Source: Molossus alvarezi (taxonomy: Eukaryota > Chordata > Mammalia > Chiroptera > Molossidae). From it: a DNA stretch of 64,000 nucleotides. The stretch covers positions 174,339 through 238,338 of the forward strand of contig JBAWUJ010000102.1 of the NCBI GenBank assembly GCA_037176705.1, read 5' to 3'. Each line of letters starts with the position of its first letter. The first letter of the stretch is position 1. The position numbers and the translations under genes were made by a program. Positions 13,721-27,441 of the stretch are shown here, piece by piece. Under the pieces are notes generated by a model, which did no database searches, was not told the origin of the DNA, and saw only the letters and a program-made list of their open reading frames with translations.

Positions 13721-15680
13721 ATATTCATTCATTCCCACAGTTGTTTGACTAGAACATGTTTGTTCACAGTTTCCCTGCAAAGGTACTTAACTTCGCAGGG
13801 AAAAACATGCCACTGAGTGAATGTGGCCCCTGGCTCTCACAGAGTTTTGCCCATAATTCAGGATATCCAAGACTGCACCAGCAAGTCTTGTGTCTCTTTG
13901 TCTGGAACAAGAGAAAAAAACTTACACTGCGAAGTTTAAGTGTGATTACCCCTTTACAAAAGGACATTTCTTAAACACTTAACCAAAACAATATATGCTT
14001 TGAGGGTCCTCACGCTCTAGGCTTCATGGAAGTGACTTTTGTGCCACTGAAGTGAAGAGTTCTAACACAGTTCATTTGGAATAGGTATGGTTGTATACAC
14101 TCTCCTACAAACAAAGTAGAGTGAAAAGTATGTCTAAGGACCTATCAAAAGTCAGGTTGCCACATTTCCTTACATCAATACTTTCCACAACTGTACTAAG
14201 AACACGTAATCTGAACAACAGTACATCAGTGGTGGTTCCATTTCGTGTGAAGCGGGTATAGCCCTAGAATCCTTTTCTCAATATTTGGACATTATTTGAA
14301 GAAGGTTGTCTATTGGAACACAGTTCTTTGAACAGAGAGCCACTAAACACTCAATTGGACACTGCAACCGTATTAAGGTATCCATTCTGCTCTTGAACTG
14401 AACGTTATTATATTGTTCTGCACAGAGAGAACACCAGTCATGAACACTTTTGACTATGCCAGGGTATTCCCATAGGTGCTTCGGGGAAATAGTCTTGAAA
14501 CAAGTGAATCCATGTCCATTGTTCAAAGACTGACACTCCCTCTTTTAAATTGATCACCTTTTGGTTCTAATGGCTGGAATAAAGGGATTGAGTACTTGTC
14601 AGTTATCAAGAAATAGGCTGAATTCGTCACAGGGAATTGGAAAGATAGGTTCAGGAGATTCCATTCATGAACAAGGTACAATTCCAGCATTTCACAATGA
14701 TGGAAAGCGTTTACTTTGAATTCTCAGGAGAAAACAGGTATCTACTCCTTATGTTTTTTGAGGAAATCGGTACAAACCGTGAAATGTATGATGGATCCAA
14801 GAATGACACTGATTCATTCGGTAACAACTTTAAAGAATGTGTGTAGAACTGAATAGGGTGTAGATTTGCATGACCTGAACATTGCCCTAACCAATGTGTT
14901 TGATTTCTGCAGCCCAGCCTTTGTTGGATATCAAGATGACTCCTAGACACTTCCAGGCAAACAACACATATGCAGGGCTAAAAGGTAGTATGTTGAAAGG
15001 CTGCCTCATCAACTAGTACAGGTTGACTTTCCTGGTCACATAGGAAAGAAGGCAGACACCTGCATTTACTTACAACACTGTTTAACACTCCAATGTAAAG
15101 TATGCCCTGCACACCGGGCATAGTTAGTGTGTAAGTCATTGAAATGGATACCCAGGTCCACTGCACAAGTGCATTTTCTCTAGAACACTCCTCTTGTTCT
15201 CCTTCACAGAGATGTTCAATGTGAAAAACCCTTGGTGTTGTCAGTGTCTTCCAATTCATGGATTTACTCCTTGCATGGAGACAACCAATGTTTCAACTAC
15301 ATCACTTTAGATGTGTTCACTTTCACTGCGTCAAGAATGCACATGTGTGACACCAGTAGTTATCAGTCTTTCCATTGATTCAGTCTTGGCCATACGTTGG
15401 TTTACTGTTCTGAGTAAGAATCATGTAAAACCAACTGCTACAGCAGAAACCAAACGTTTTCCAAGTATCGCCTTCAAAAACGGGTTTCGATACGATCCAA
15501 TCTTTGAAACCATGAACAACACAGAACACAAAAAGGGATAACTTTTGATTCTACACATAAGTGGGCTCTGTCCTAGTTGTTCTTCCATGATATGACTGGA
15601 TCTCCCTATAAAACGAGGAGAATGAACCTTAAAGTGTTCATGTTACTCAAGATCTGTGCACTAACTTAACCCAAATGGAA
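13721..15680 (+). repeat. Satellite monomer 8
   Basis: Its 5' half carries G at 13795, cataattc near 13853, C at 14272 and G at 14427, all shared with monomer 13. Its 3' half carries C at 14943 and T at 15403, shared with monomer 3. It therefore contains the junction between the two pentameric units. Confidence 0.95.
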
Positions 15681-17640
15681 ATATTCATTCATTCCCACAG
15701 TTGTTTGACTAGAACATGTTTGTTCACAGTTTCCCTGCAAAGGTACTTAACTTCCCAGGGAAAAACATGCCACTGAGTGAATGTGGCCCCTGGCTCTCAC
15801 AGAGTTTTGCCCACAATTCAGGATATCCAAGACTGCACCAGCAAGTCTTGTGTCTCTTTGTCTGGAACAAGAGAAAAAAACTTACACTGCGAAGTTTAAG
15901 TGTGATTACCCCTTTACAAAAGGACATTTCTTAAACACTTAACCAAAACAATATATGCTTTGAGGGTCCTCACGCTCTAGGCTTCATGGAAGTGACTTTT
16001 GTGCCACTGAAGTGAAGAGTTCTAACACAGTTCATTTGGAATAGGTATGGTTGTATACACTCTCCTACAAACAAAGTAGAGTGAAAAGTATGTCTAAGGA
16101 CCTATCAAAAGTCAGGTTGCCACATTTCCTTACATCAATACTTTCCACAACTGTACTAAGAACACGTAATCTGAACAACAGTACATCAGTGGTGGTTCCA
16201 TTTCGTGTGAAGCGGGTATAGCCCTAGAATCTTTTTCTCAATATTTGGACATTATTTGAAGAAGGTTGTCTATTGGAACACAGTTCTTTGAACAGAGAGC
16301 CACTAAACACTCAATTGGACACTGCAACCGTATTAAGGTATCCATTCTGCTCTTGAACTGAACGTTATTATATTGTTCTGCACAGAAAGAACACCAGTCA
16401 TGAACACTTTTGACTATGCCAGGGTATTCCCATAGGTGCTTCGGGGAAATAGTCTTGAAACAAGTGAATCCATGTCCATTGTTCAAAGACTGACACTCCC
16501 TCTTTTAAATTGATCACCTTTTGGTTCTAATGGCTGGAATAAAGGGATTGAGTACTTGTCAGTTATCAAGAAATAGGCTGAATTCGTCACAGGGAATTGG
16601 AAAGATAGGTTCAGGAGATTCCATTCATGAACAAGGTACAATTCCAGCATTTCACAATGATGGAAAGCGTTTACTTTGAATTCTCAGGAGAAAACAGGTA
16701 TCTACTCCTTATGTTTTTTGAGGAAATCGGTACAAACCGTGAAATGTATGATGGATCCAAGAATGACACTGATTCATTCGGTAACAACTTTAAAGAATGT
16801 GTGTAGAACTGAATAGGGTGTAGATTTGCATGACCTGAACATTGCCCTAACCAATGTGTTTGATTTCTGCAGCCCAGCCTTTGTTGGATATCAAGATGAC
16901 TCATAGACACTTCCAGGCAAACAACACATATGCAGGGCTAAAAGGTAGTATGTTGAAAGGCTGCCTCATCAACTAGTACAGGTTGACTTTCCTGGTCACA
17001 TAGGAAAGAAGGCAGACACCTGCATTTACTTACAACACTGTTTAACACTCCAATGTAAAGTATGCCCTGCACACCGGGCATAGTTAGTGTGTAAGTCATT
17101 GAAATGGATACCCAGGTCCACTGCACAAGTGCATTTTCTCTAGAACACTCCTCTTGTTCTCCTTCACAGAGATGTTCAATGTGAAAAACCCTTGGTGTTG
17201 TCAGTGTCTTCCAATTCATGGATTTACTCCTTGCATGGAGACAACCAATGTTTCAACTACATCACTTTAGATGTGTTCACTTTCACTGCGTCAAGAATGC
17301 ACATGTGTGACACCAGTAGTTATCAGTCTTTCCATTGATTCAGTCTTGGCCATACGTTGGTTCACTGTTCTGAGTAAGAATCATGTAAAACCAACTGCTA
17401 CAGCAGAAACCAAACGTTTTCCAAGTATCGCCTTCAAAAACGGGTTTCGATACGATCCAATCTTTGAAACCATGAACAACACAGAACACAAAAAGGGATA
17501 ACTTTTGATTCTACACATAAGTGGGCTCTGTCCTAGTTGTTCTTCCATGATATGACTGGATCTCCCTATAAAACGAGGAGAATGAACCTTAAAGTGTTCA
17601 TGTTACTCAAGATCTGTGCACTAACTTAACCCAAATGGAA
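15681..17640 (+). repeat. Satellite monomer 9
   Basis: I see no diagnostic variant here. This copy reads as the consensus of the left-hand subfamily and is the pentamer partner of monomer 4. Confidence 0.95.
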
Positions 17641-19600
17641 ATATTCATTCATTCCCACAGTTGTTTGACTAGAACATGTTTGTTCACAGTTTCCCTGCAA
17701 AGGTACTTAACTTCCCAGGGAAAAACATGCCACTGAGTGAATGTGGCCCCTGGCTCTCACAGAGTTTTGCCCACAATTCAGGATATCCAAGACTGCACCA
17801 GCAAGTCTTGTGTCTCTTTGTCTGGAACAAGAGAAAAAAACTTACACTGCGAAGTTTAAGTGTGATTACCCCTTTACAAAAGGACATTTCTTAAACACTT
17901 AACCAAAACAATATATGCTTTGAGGGTCCTCACGCTCTAGGCTTCATGGAAGTGACTTTTGTGCCACTGAAGTGAAGAGTTCTAACACAGTTCATTTGGA
18001 ATAGGTATGGTTGTATACACTCTCCTACAAACAAAGTAGAGTGAAAAGTATGTCTAAGGACCTATCAAAAGTCAGGTTGCCACATTTCCTTACATCAATA
18101 CTTTCCACAACTGTACTAAGAACACGTAATCTGAACAACAGTACATCAGTGGTGGTTCCATTTCGTGTGAAGCGGGTATAGCCCTAGAATCTTTTTCTCA
18201 ATATTTGGACATTATTTGAAGAAGGTTGTCTATTGGAACACAGTTCTTTGAACAGAGAGCCACTAAACACTCAATTGGACACTGCAACCGTATTAAGGTA
18301 TCCATTCTGCTCTTGAACTGAACGTTATTATATTGTTCTGCACAGAAAGAACACCAGTCATGAACACTTTTGACTATGCCAGGGTATTCCCATAGGTGCT
18401 TCGGGGAAATAGTCTTGAAACAAGTGAATCCATGTCCATTGTTCAAAGACTGACACTCCCTCTTTTAAATTGATCACCTTTTGGTTCTAATGGCTGGAAT
18501 AAAGGGATTGAGTACTTGTCAGTTATCAAGAAATAGGCTGAATTCGTCACAGGGAATTGGAAAGATAGGTTCAGGAGATTCCATTCATGAACAAGGTACA
18601 ATTCCAGCATTTCACAATGATGGAAAGCGTTTACTTTGAATTCTCAGGAGAAAACAGGTATCTACTCCTTATGTTTTTTGAGGAAATCGGTACAAACCGT
18701 GAAATGTATGATGGATCCAAGAATGACACTGATTCATTCGGTAACAACTTTAAAGAATGTGTTTAGAACTGAATAGGGTGTAGATTTGCATGACCTGAAC
18801 ATTGCCCTAACCAATGTGTTTGATTTCTGCAGCCCAGCCTTTGTTGGATATCAAGATGACTCATAGACACTTCCAGGCAAACAACACATATGCAGGGCTA
18901 AAAGGTAGTATGTTGAAAGGCTGCCTCATCAACTAGTACAGGTTGACTTTCCTGGTCACATAGGAAAGAAGACAGACACCTGCATTTACTTACAACACTG
19001 TTTAACACTCCAATGTAAAGTATGCCCTGCACACCGGGCATAGTTAGTGTGTAAGTCATTGAAATGGATACCCAGGTCCACTGCACAAGTGCATTTTCTC
19101 TAGAACACTCCTCTTGTTCTCCTTCACAGAGATGTTCAATGTGAAAAACCCTTGGTGTTGTCAGTGTCTTCCAATTCATGGATTTACTCCTTGCATGGAG
19201 ACAACCAATGTTTCAACTACATCACTTTAGATGTGTTCACTTTCACTGCGTCAAGAATGCACATGTGTGACACCAGTAGTTATCAGTCTTTCCATTGATT
19301 CAGTCTTGGCCATACGTTGGTTCACTGTTCTGAGTAAGAATCATGTAAAACCAACTGCTACAGCAGAAACCAAACGTTTTCCAAGTATCGCCTTCAAAAA
19401 CGGGTTTCAATACGATCCAATCTTTGAAACCATGAACAACACAGAACACAAAAAGGGATAACTTTTGATTCTACACATAAGTGGGCTCTGTCCTAGTTGT
19501 TCTTCCATGATATGACTGGATCTCCCTATAAAACGAGGAGAATGAACCTTAAAGTGTTCATGTTACTCAAGATCTGTGCACTAACTTAACCCAAATGGAA
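17641..19600 (+). repeat. Satellite monomer 10
   Basis: Pentamer partner of monomer 5, with T at 18763 and A at 19409. It additionally has gacagac near 18971 instead of ggcagac, a variant also seen in monomer 14. Confidence 0.95.
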
Positions 19601-21560
19601 ATATTCATTCATTCCCACAGTTGTTTGACTAGAACATGTTTGTTCACAGTTTCCCTGCAAAGGTACTTAACTTCCCAGGGAAAAACATGCCACTGAGTGA
19701 ATGTGGCCCCTGGCTCTCACAGAGTTTTGCCCACAATTCAGGATATCCAAGACTGCACCAGCAAGTCTTGTGTCTCTTTGTCTGGAACAAGAGAAAAAAA
19801 CTTACACTGCGAAGTTTAAGTGTGATTACCCCTTTACAAAAGGACATTTCTTAAACACTTAACCAAAACAATATATGCTTTGAGGGTCCTCACGCTCTAG
19901 GCTTCATGGAAGTGACTTTTGTGCCACTGAAGTGAAGAGTTCTAACACAGTTCATTTGGAATAGGTATGGTTGTATACACTCTCCTACAAACAAAGTAGA
20001 GTGAAAAGTATGTCTAAGGACCTATCAAAAGTCAGGTTGCCACATTTCCTTACATCAATACTTTCCACAACTGTACTAAGAACACGTAATCTGAACAACA
20101 GTACATCAGTGGTGGTTCCATTTCGTGTGAAGCGGGTATAGCCCTAGAATCTTTTTCTCAATATTTGGACATTATTTGAAGAAGGTTGTCTATTGGAACA
20201 CAGTTCTTTGAACAGAGAGCCACTAAACACTCAATTGGACACTGCAACCGTATTAAGGTATCCATTCTGCTCTTGAACTGAACGTTATTATATTGTTCTG
20301 CACAGAAAGAACACCAGTCATGAACACTTTTGACTATGCCAGGGTATTCCCATAGGTGCTTCGGGGAAATAGTCTTGAAACAAGTGAATCCATGTCCATT
20401 GTTCAAAGACTGACACTCCCTCTTTTAAATTGATCACCTTTTGGTTCTAATGGCTGGAATAAAGGGATTGAGTACTTGTCAGTTATCAAGAAATAGGCTG
20501 AATTCGTCACAGGGAATTGGAAAGATAGGTTCAGGAGATTCCATTCATGAACAAGGTACAATTCCAGCATTTCACAATGATGGAAAGCGTTTACTTTGAA
20601 TTCTCAGGAGAAAACAGGTATCTACTCCTTATGTTTTTTGAGGAAATCGGTACAAACCGTGAAATGTATGATGGATCCAAGAATGACACTGATTCATTCG
20701 GTAACAACTTTAAAGAATGTGTGTAGAACTGAATAGGGTGTAGATTTGCATGACCTGAACATTGCCCTAACCAATGTGTTTGATTTCTGCAGCCCAGCCT
20801 TTGTTGGATATCAAGATGACTCATAGACACTTCCAGGCAAACAACACATATGCAGGGCTAAAAGGTAGTATGTTGAAAGGCTGCCTCATCAACTAGTACA
20901 GGTTGACTTTCCTGGTCACATAGGAAAGAAGGCAGACACCTGCATTTACTTACAACACTGTTTAACACTCCAATGTAAAGTATGCCCTGCACACCGGGCA
21001 TAGTTAGTGTGTAAGTCATTGAAATGGATACCCAGGTCCACTGCACAAGTGCATTTTCTCTAGAACACTCCTCTTGTTCTCCTTCACAGAGATGTTCAAT
21101 GTGAAAAACCCTTGGTGTTGTCAGTGTCTTCCAATTCATGGATTTACTCCTTGCATGGAGACAACCAATGTTTCAACTACATCACTTTAGATGTGTTCAC
21201 TTTCACTGCGTCAAGAATGCACATGTGTGACACCAGTAGTTATCAGTCTTTCCATTGATTCAGTCTTGGCCATACGTTGGTTTACTGTTCTGAGTAAGAA
21301 TCATGTAAAACCAACTGCTACAGCAGAAACCAAACGTTTTCCAAGTATCGCCTTCAAAAACGGGTTTCGATACGATCCAATCTTTGAAACCATGAACAAC
21401 ACAGAACACAAAAAGGGATAACTTTTGATTCTACACATAAGTGGGCTCTGTCCTAGTTGTTCTTCCATGATATGACTGGATCTCCCTATAAAACGAGGAG
21501 AATGAACCTTAAAGTGTTCATGTTACTCAAGATCTGTGCACTAACTTAACCCAAATGGAA
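19601..21560 (+). repeat. Satellite monomer 11
   Basis: Pentamer partner of monomer 6 through T at 21283; otherwise consensus. Confidence 0.95.
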
Positions 21561-23520
21561 ATATTCATTCATTCCCACAGTTGTTTGACTAGAACATGTT
21601 TGTTCACAGTTTCCCTGCAAAGGTACTTAACTTCCCAGGGAAAAACATGCCACTGAGTGAATGTGGCCCCTGGCTCTCACAGAGTTTTGCCCACAATTCA
21701 GGATATCCAAGACTGCACCAGCAAGTCTTGTGTCTCTTTGTCTGGAACAAGAGAAAAAAACTTACACTGCGAAGTTTAAGTGTGATTACCCCTTTACAAA
21801 AGGACATTTCTTAAACACTTAACCAAAACAATATATGCTTTGAGGGTCCTCACGCTCTAGGCTTCATGGAAGTGACTTTTGTGCCACTGAAGTGAAGAGT
21901 TCTAACACAGTTCATTTGGAATAGGTATGGTTGTATACACTCTCCTACAAACAAAGTAGAGTGAAAAGTATGTCTAAGGACCTATCAAAAGTCAGGTTGC
22001 CACATTTCCTTACATCAATACTTTCCACAACTGTACTAAGAACACGTAATCTGAACAACAGTACATCAGTGGTGGTTCCATTTCGTGTGAAGCGGGTATA
22101 GCCCTAGAATCTTTTTCTCAATATTTGGACATTATTTGAAGAAGGTTGTCTATTGGAACACAGTTCTTTGAACAGAGAGCCACTAAACACTCAATTGGAC
22201 ACTGCAACCGTATTAAGGTATCCATTCTGCTCTTGAACTGAACGTTATTATATTGTTCTGCACAGAAAGAACACCAGTCATGAACACTTTTGACTATGCC
22301 AGGGTATTCCCATAGGTGCTTCGGGGAAATAGTCTTGAAACAAGTGAATCCATGTCCATTGTTCAAAGACTGACACTCCCTCTTTTAAATTGATCACCTT
22401 TTGGTTCTAATGGCTGGAATAAAGGGATTGAGTACTTGTCAGTTATCAAGAAATAGGCTGAATTCGTCACAGGGAATTGGAAAGATAGGTTCAGGAGATT
22501 CCATTCATGAACAAGGTACAATTCCAGCATTTCACAATGATGGAAAGCGTTTACTTTGAATTCTCAGGAGAAAACAGGTATCTACTCCTTATGTTTTTTG
22601 AGGAAATCGGTACAAACCGTGAAATGTAGGATGGATCCAAGAATGACACTGATTCATTCGGTAACAACTTTAAAGAATGTGTGTAGAACTGAATAGGGTG
22701 TAGATTTGCATGACCTGAACATTGCCCTAACCAATGTGTTTGATTTCTGCAGCCCAGCCTTTGTTGGATATCAAGATGACTCCTAGACACTTCCAGGCAA
22801 ACAACACATATGCAGGGCTAAAAGGTAGTATGTTGAAAGGCTGCCTCATCAACTAGTACAGGTTGACTTTCCTGGTCACATAGGAAAGAAGGCAGACACC
22901 TGCATTTACTTACAACACTGTTTAACACTCCAATGTAAAGTATGCCCTGCACACCGGGCATAGTTAGTGTGTAAGTCATTGAAATGGATACCCAGGTCCA
23001 CTGCACAAGTGCATTTTCTCTAGAACACTCCTCTTGTTCTCCTTCACAGAGATGTTCAATGTGAAAAACCCTTGGTGTTGTCAGTGTCTTCCAATTCATG
23101 GATTTACTCCTTGCATGGAGACAACCAATGTTTCAACTACATCACTTTAGATGTGTTCACTTTCACTGCGTCAAGAATGCACATGTGTGACACCAGTAGT
23201 TATCAGTCTTTCCATTGATTCAGTCTTGGCCATACGTTGGTTCACTGTTCTGAGTAAGAATCATGTAAAACCAACTGCTACAGCAGAAACCAAACTTTTT
23301 CCAAGTATCGTCTTCAAAAACGGGCTTCAATACGATCCAATCTTTGAAACCATGAACAACACAGAACACAAAAAGGGATAACTTTTGATTCAACACGTAA
23401 GTGGGCTCTGTCCTAGTTGTTCTTCCATGATATGACTGGATCTCCCTATAAAACGAGGAGAATGAACCTTAAAGTGTTCATGTTACTCAAGATCTGTGCA
23501 CTAACTTAACCCAAATGGAA
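21561..23520 (+). repeat. Satellite monomer 12
   Basis: Carries all the monomer 7 variants (22629, 22783, 23296, 23321, 23391), plus a private T at 23311. Confidence 0.95.
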
Positions 23521-25480
23521 ATATTCATTCATTCCCACAGTTGTTTGACTAGAACATGTTTGTTCACAGTTTCCCTGCAAAGGTACTTAACTTCGCAGGG
23601 AAAAACATGCCACTGAGTGAATGTGGCCCCTGGCTCTCACAGAGTTTTGCCCATAATTCAGGATATCCAAGACTGCACCAGCAAGTCTTGTGTCTCTTTG
23701 TCTGGAACAAGAGAAAAAAACTTACACTGCGAAGTTTAAGTGTGATTACCCCTTTACAAAAGGACATTTCTTAAACACTTAACCAAAACAATATATGCTT
23801 TGAGGGTCCTCACGCTCTAGGCTTCATGGAAGTGACTTTTGTGCCACTGAAGTGAAGAGTTCTAACACAGTTCATTTGGAATAGGTATGGTTGTATACAC
23901 TCTCCTACAAACAAAGTAGAGTGAAAAGTATGTCTAAGGACCTATCAAAAGTCAGGTTGCCACATTTCCTTACATCAATACTTTCCACAACTGTACTAAG
24001 AACACGTAATCTGAACAACAGTACATCAGTGGTGGTTCCATTTCGTGTGAAGCGGGTATAGCCCTAGAATCCTTTTCTCAATATTTGGACATTATTTGAA
24101 GAAGGTTGTCTATTGGAACACAGTTCTTTGAACAGAGAGCCACTAAACACTCAATTGGACACTGCAACCGTATTAAGGTATCCATTCTGCTCTTGAACTG
24201 AACGTTATTATATTGTTCTGCACAGAGAGAACACCAGTCATGAACACTTTTGACTATGCCAGGGTATTCCCATAGGTGCTTCGGGGAAATAGTCTTGAAA
24301 CAAGTGAATCCATGTCCATTGTTCAAAGACTGACACTCCCTCTTTTAAATTGATCACCTTTTGGTTCTAATGGCTGGAATAAAGGGATTGAGTACTTGTC
24401 AGTTATCAAGAAATAGGCTGAATTCGTCACAGGGAATTAGAAAGATAGGTTCAGGAGATTCCATTCATGAACAAGGTACAATTCCAGCATTTCACAATGA
24501 TGGAAAGCGTTTACTTTGAATTCTCAGGAGAAAACAGGTATCTACTCCTTATGTTTTTTGAGGAAATCGGTACAAACCGTGAAATGTATGATGGATCCAA
24601 GAATGACACTGATTCATTCGGTAACAACTTTAAAGAATGTGTGTAGAACTGAATAGGGTGTAGATTTGCATGACCTGAACATTGCCCTAACCAATGTGTT
24701 TGATTTCTGCAGCCCAGCCTTTGTTGGATATCAAGATGACTCATAGACACTTCCAGGCAAACAACACATATGCAGGGCTAAAAGGTAGTATGTTGAAAGG
24801 CTGCCTCATCAACTAGTACAGGTTGACTTTCCTGGTCACATAGGAAAGAAGGCAGACACCTGCATTTACTGACAACACTGTTTAACACTCCAATGTAAAG
24901 TATGCCCTGCACACCGGGCATAGTTAGTGTGTAAGTCATTGAAATGGATACCCAGGTCCACTGCACAAGTGCATTTTCTCTAGAACACTCCTCTTGTTCT
25001 CCTTCACAGAGATGTTCAATGTGAAAAACCCTTGGTGTTGTCAGTGTCTTCCAATTCATGGATTTACTCCTTGCATGGAGACAACCAATGTTTCAACTAC
25101 ATCACTTTAGATGTGTTCACTTTCACTGCGTCAAGAATGCACATGTGTGACACCAGTAGTTATCAGTCTTTCCATTGATTCAGTCTTGGCCATACGTTGG
25201 TTCACTGATCTGAGTAAGAATCATGTAAAACCAACTACTACAGCAGAAACCAAACTTTTTCCAAGTATCGCCTTCAAAAACGGGTTTCAATACGATCCAA
25301 TCTTTGAAACCATGAACAACACAGAACACAAAGAGGGATAACTTTTGATTCTACACATAAGTGGGCTCTGTCCTAGTTGTTCTTCCATGATATGACTGGA
25401 TCTCCCTATAAAACGAGGAGAATGAACCTTAAAGTGTTCATGTTACTCAAGATCTGTGCACTAACTTAACCCAAATGGAA
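23521..25480 (+). repeat. Satellite monomer 13 (hybrid of two subfamilies)
   Basis: The 5' half has the monomer 8 variants (23595, about 23653, 24072, 24227). From A at 24439 (gaattag instead of gaattgg) onwards it carries the type seen in every monomer to its right. It also has G at 24871 and caaagaggg near 25330. It marks the edge of the 9.8-kb higher-order repeat. Confidence 0.93.
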
Positions 25481-27441
25481 ATATTCATTCATTCCCACAG
25501 TTGTTTGACTAGAACATGTTTGTTCACAGTTTCCCTGCAAAGGTACTTAACTTCCCAGGGAAAAACATGCCACTGAGTGAATGTGGCCCCTGGCTCTCAC
25601 AGAGTTTTGCCCATAATTCAGGATATCCAAGACTGCACCAGCAAGTCTTGTGTCTCTTTGTCTGGAACAAGAGAAAAAAAACTTACACTGCGAAGTTTAA
25701 GTGTGATTACCCCTTTACAAAAGGACATTTCTTAAACACTTAACCAAAACAATATATGCTTTGAGGGTCCTCACGCTCTAGGCTTCATGGAAGTGACTTT
25801 TGTGCCACTGAAGTGAAGAGTTCTAACACAGTTCATTTGGAATAGGTATGGTTGTATACACTCTCCTACAAACAAAGTAGAGTGAAAAGTATGTCTAAGG
25901 ACCTATCAAAAGTCAGGTTGCCACATTTCCTTACATCAATACTTTCCACAACTGTACTAAGAACACGTAATCTGAACAACAGTACATCAGTGGTGGTTCC
26001 ATTTCGTGTGAAGCGGGTATAGCCCTAGAATCTTTTTCTCAATATTTGGACATTATTTGAAGAAGGTTGTCTATTGGAACACAGTTCTTTGAACAGAGAG
26101 CCACTAAACACTCAATTGGACACTGCAACCGTATTAAGGTATCCATTCTGCTCTTGAACTGAACGTTATTATATTGTTCTGCACAGAGAGAAAACCAGTC
26201 ATGAACACTTTTGACTATGCCAGGGTATTCCCATAGGTGCTTCGGGGAAATAGTCTTGAAACAAGTGAATCCATGTCCATTGTTCAAAGACTGACACTCC
26301 CTCTTTTAAATTGATCACCTTTTGGTTCTAATGGCTGGAATAAAGGGATTGAGTACTTGTCAGTTATCAAGAAATAGGCTGAATTCGTCACAGGGAATTA
26401 GAAAGATAGTTTCAGGAGATTCCATTCATGAACAAGGTACAATTCCAGCATTTCACAATGATGGAAAGCGTTTACTTTGAATTCTCAGGAGAAAACAGGT
26501 ATCTACTCCTTATGTTTTTTGAGGAAATCGGTACAAACCGTGAAATATATGATGGATCCAAGAATGACACTGATTCATTCGGTAACAACTTTAAAGAATG
26601 TGTGTAGAACTGAATAGGGTGTAGATTTGCATGACCTGAACATTGCCCTAACCAATGTGTTTGATTTCTGCAGCCCAGCCTTTGTTGGATATCAAGATGA
26701 CTCATAGACACTTCCAGGCAAACAACACATATGCAGGGCTAAAAGGTAGTATGTTGAAAGGCTGCCTCATCAACTAGTACAGGTTGACTTTCCTGGTCAC
26801 ATAGGAAAGAAGACAGACACCTGCATTTACTTACAACACTGTTTAACACTCCAATGTAAAGTATGCCCTGCACACCGGGCATAGTTAGTGTGTAAGTCAT
26901 TGAAATGGATACCCAGGTCCACTGCACAAGTGCATTTTCTCTAGAACACTCCTCTTGTTCTCCTTCACAGAGATGTTCAATGTGAAAAACCCTTGGTGTT
27001 GTCAGTGTCTTCCAATTCATGGATTTACTCCTTGCATGGAGACAACCAATGTTTCAACTACATCACTTTAGATGTGTTCACTTTCACTGCGTCAAGAATG
27101 CACATGTGTGACACCAGTAGTTATCAGTCTTTCCATTGATTCAGTCTTGGCCATACGTTGGTTCACTGTTCTGAGTAAGAATCATGTAAAACCAACTGCT
27201 ACAGCAGAAACCAAACTTTTTCCAAGTATCGCCTTCAAAAACGGGTTTCAATACGATCCAATCTTTGAAACCATGAACAACACAGAACACAAAGAGGGAT
27301 AACTTTTGATTCTACACATAAGTGGGCTCTGTCCTAGTTGTTCTTCCATGATATGACTGGATCTCCCTATAAAACGAGGAGAATGAACCTTAAAGTGTTC
27401 ATGTTACTCAAGATCTGTGCACTAACTTAACCCAAATGGAA
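25481..27441 (+). repeat. Satellite monomer 14, 1,961 bp
   Basis: One extra A lengthens the A run at 25674-25681 to eight, as in monomer 15. Other variants are aaaacc near 26191, T at 26410, gaaatatatg near 26546 and gacagac near 26812. Confidence 0.95.

Larger units (their letters stand above)
5143..14942. repeat. Pentameric higher-order repeat, unit 1 (9,800 bp)
   Basis: Variants that distinguish the five monomers here recur exactly 9,800 bp later. Pairs are 5143/14943, 5603/15403, 8963/18763, 9609/19409, 11483/21283, 12829/22629, 12983/22783, 13496/23296, 13521/23321, 13591/23391, 13795/23595, 14272/24072 and 14427/24227. The start is set at the first shared variant; the true junction may lie up to a monomer to the left. 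Monomer variants within a unit differ more than corresponding monomers between units, which defines a higher-order repeat. Confidence 0.85.
14943..24742. repeat. Pentameric higher-order repeat, unit 2 (9,800 bp)
   Basis: Second copy of the 9.8-kb unit. The pattern stops near its right end: monomer 13 switches to the right-hand subfamily by 24439, and the expected variant at 24743 is absent. Confidence 0.83.
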
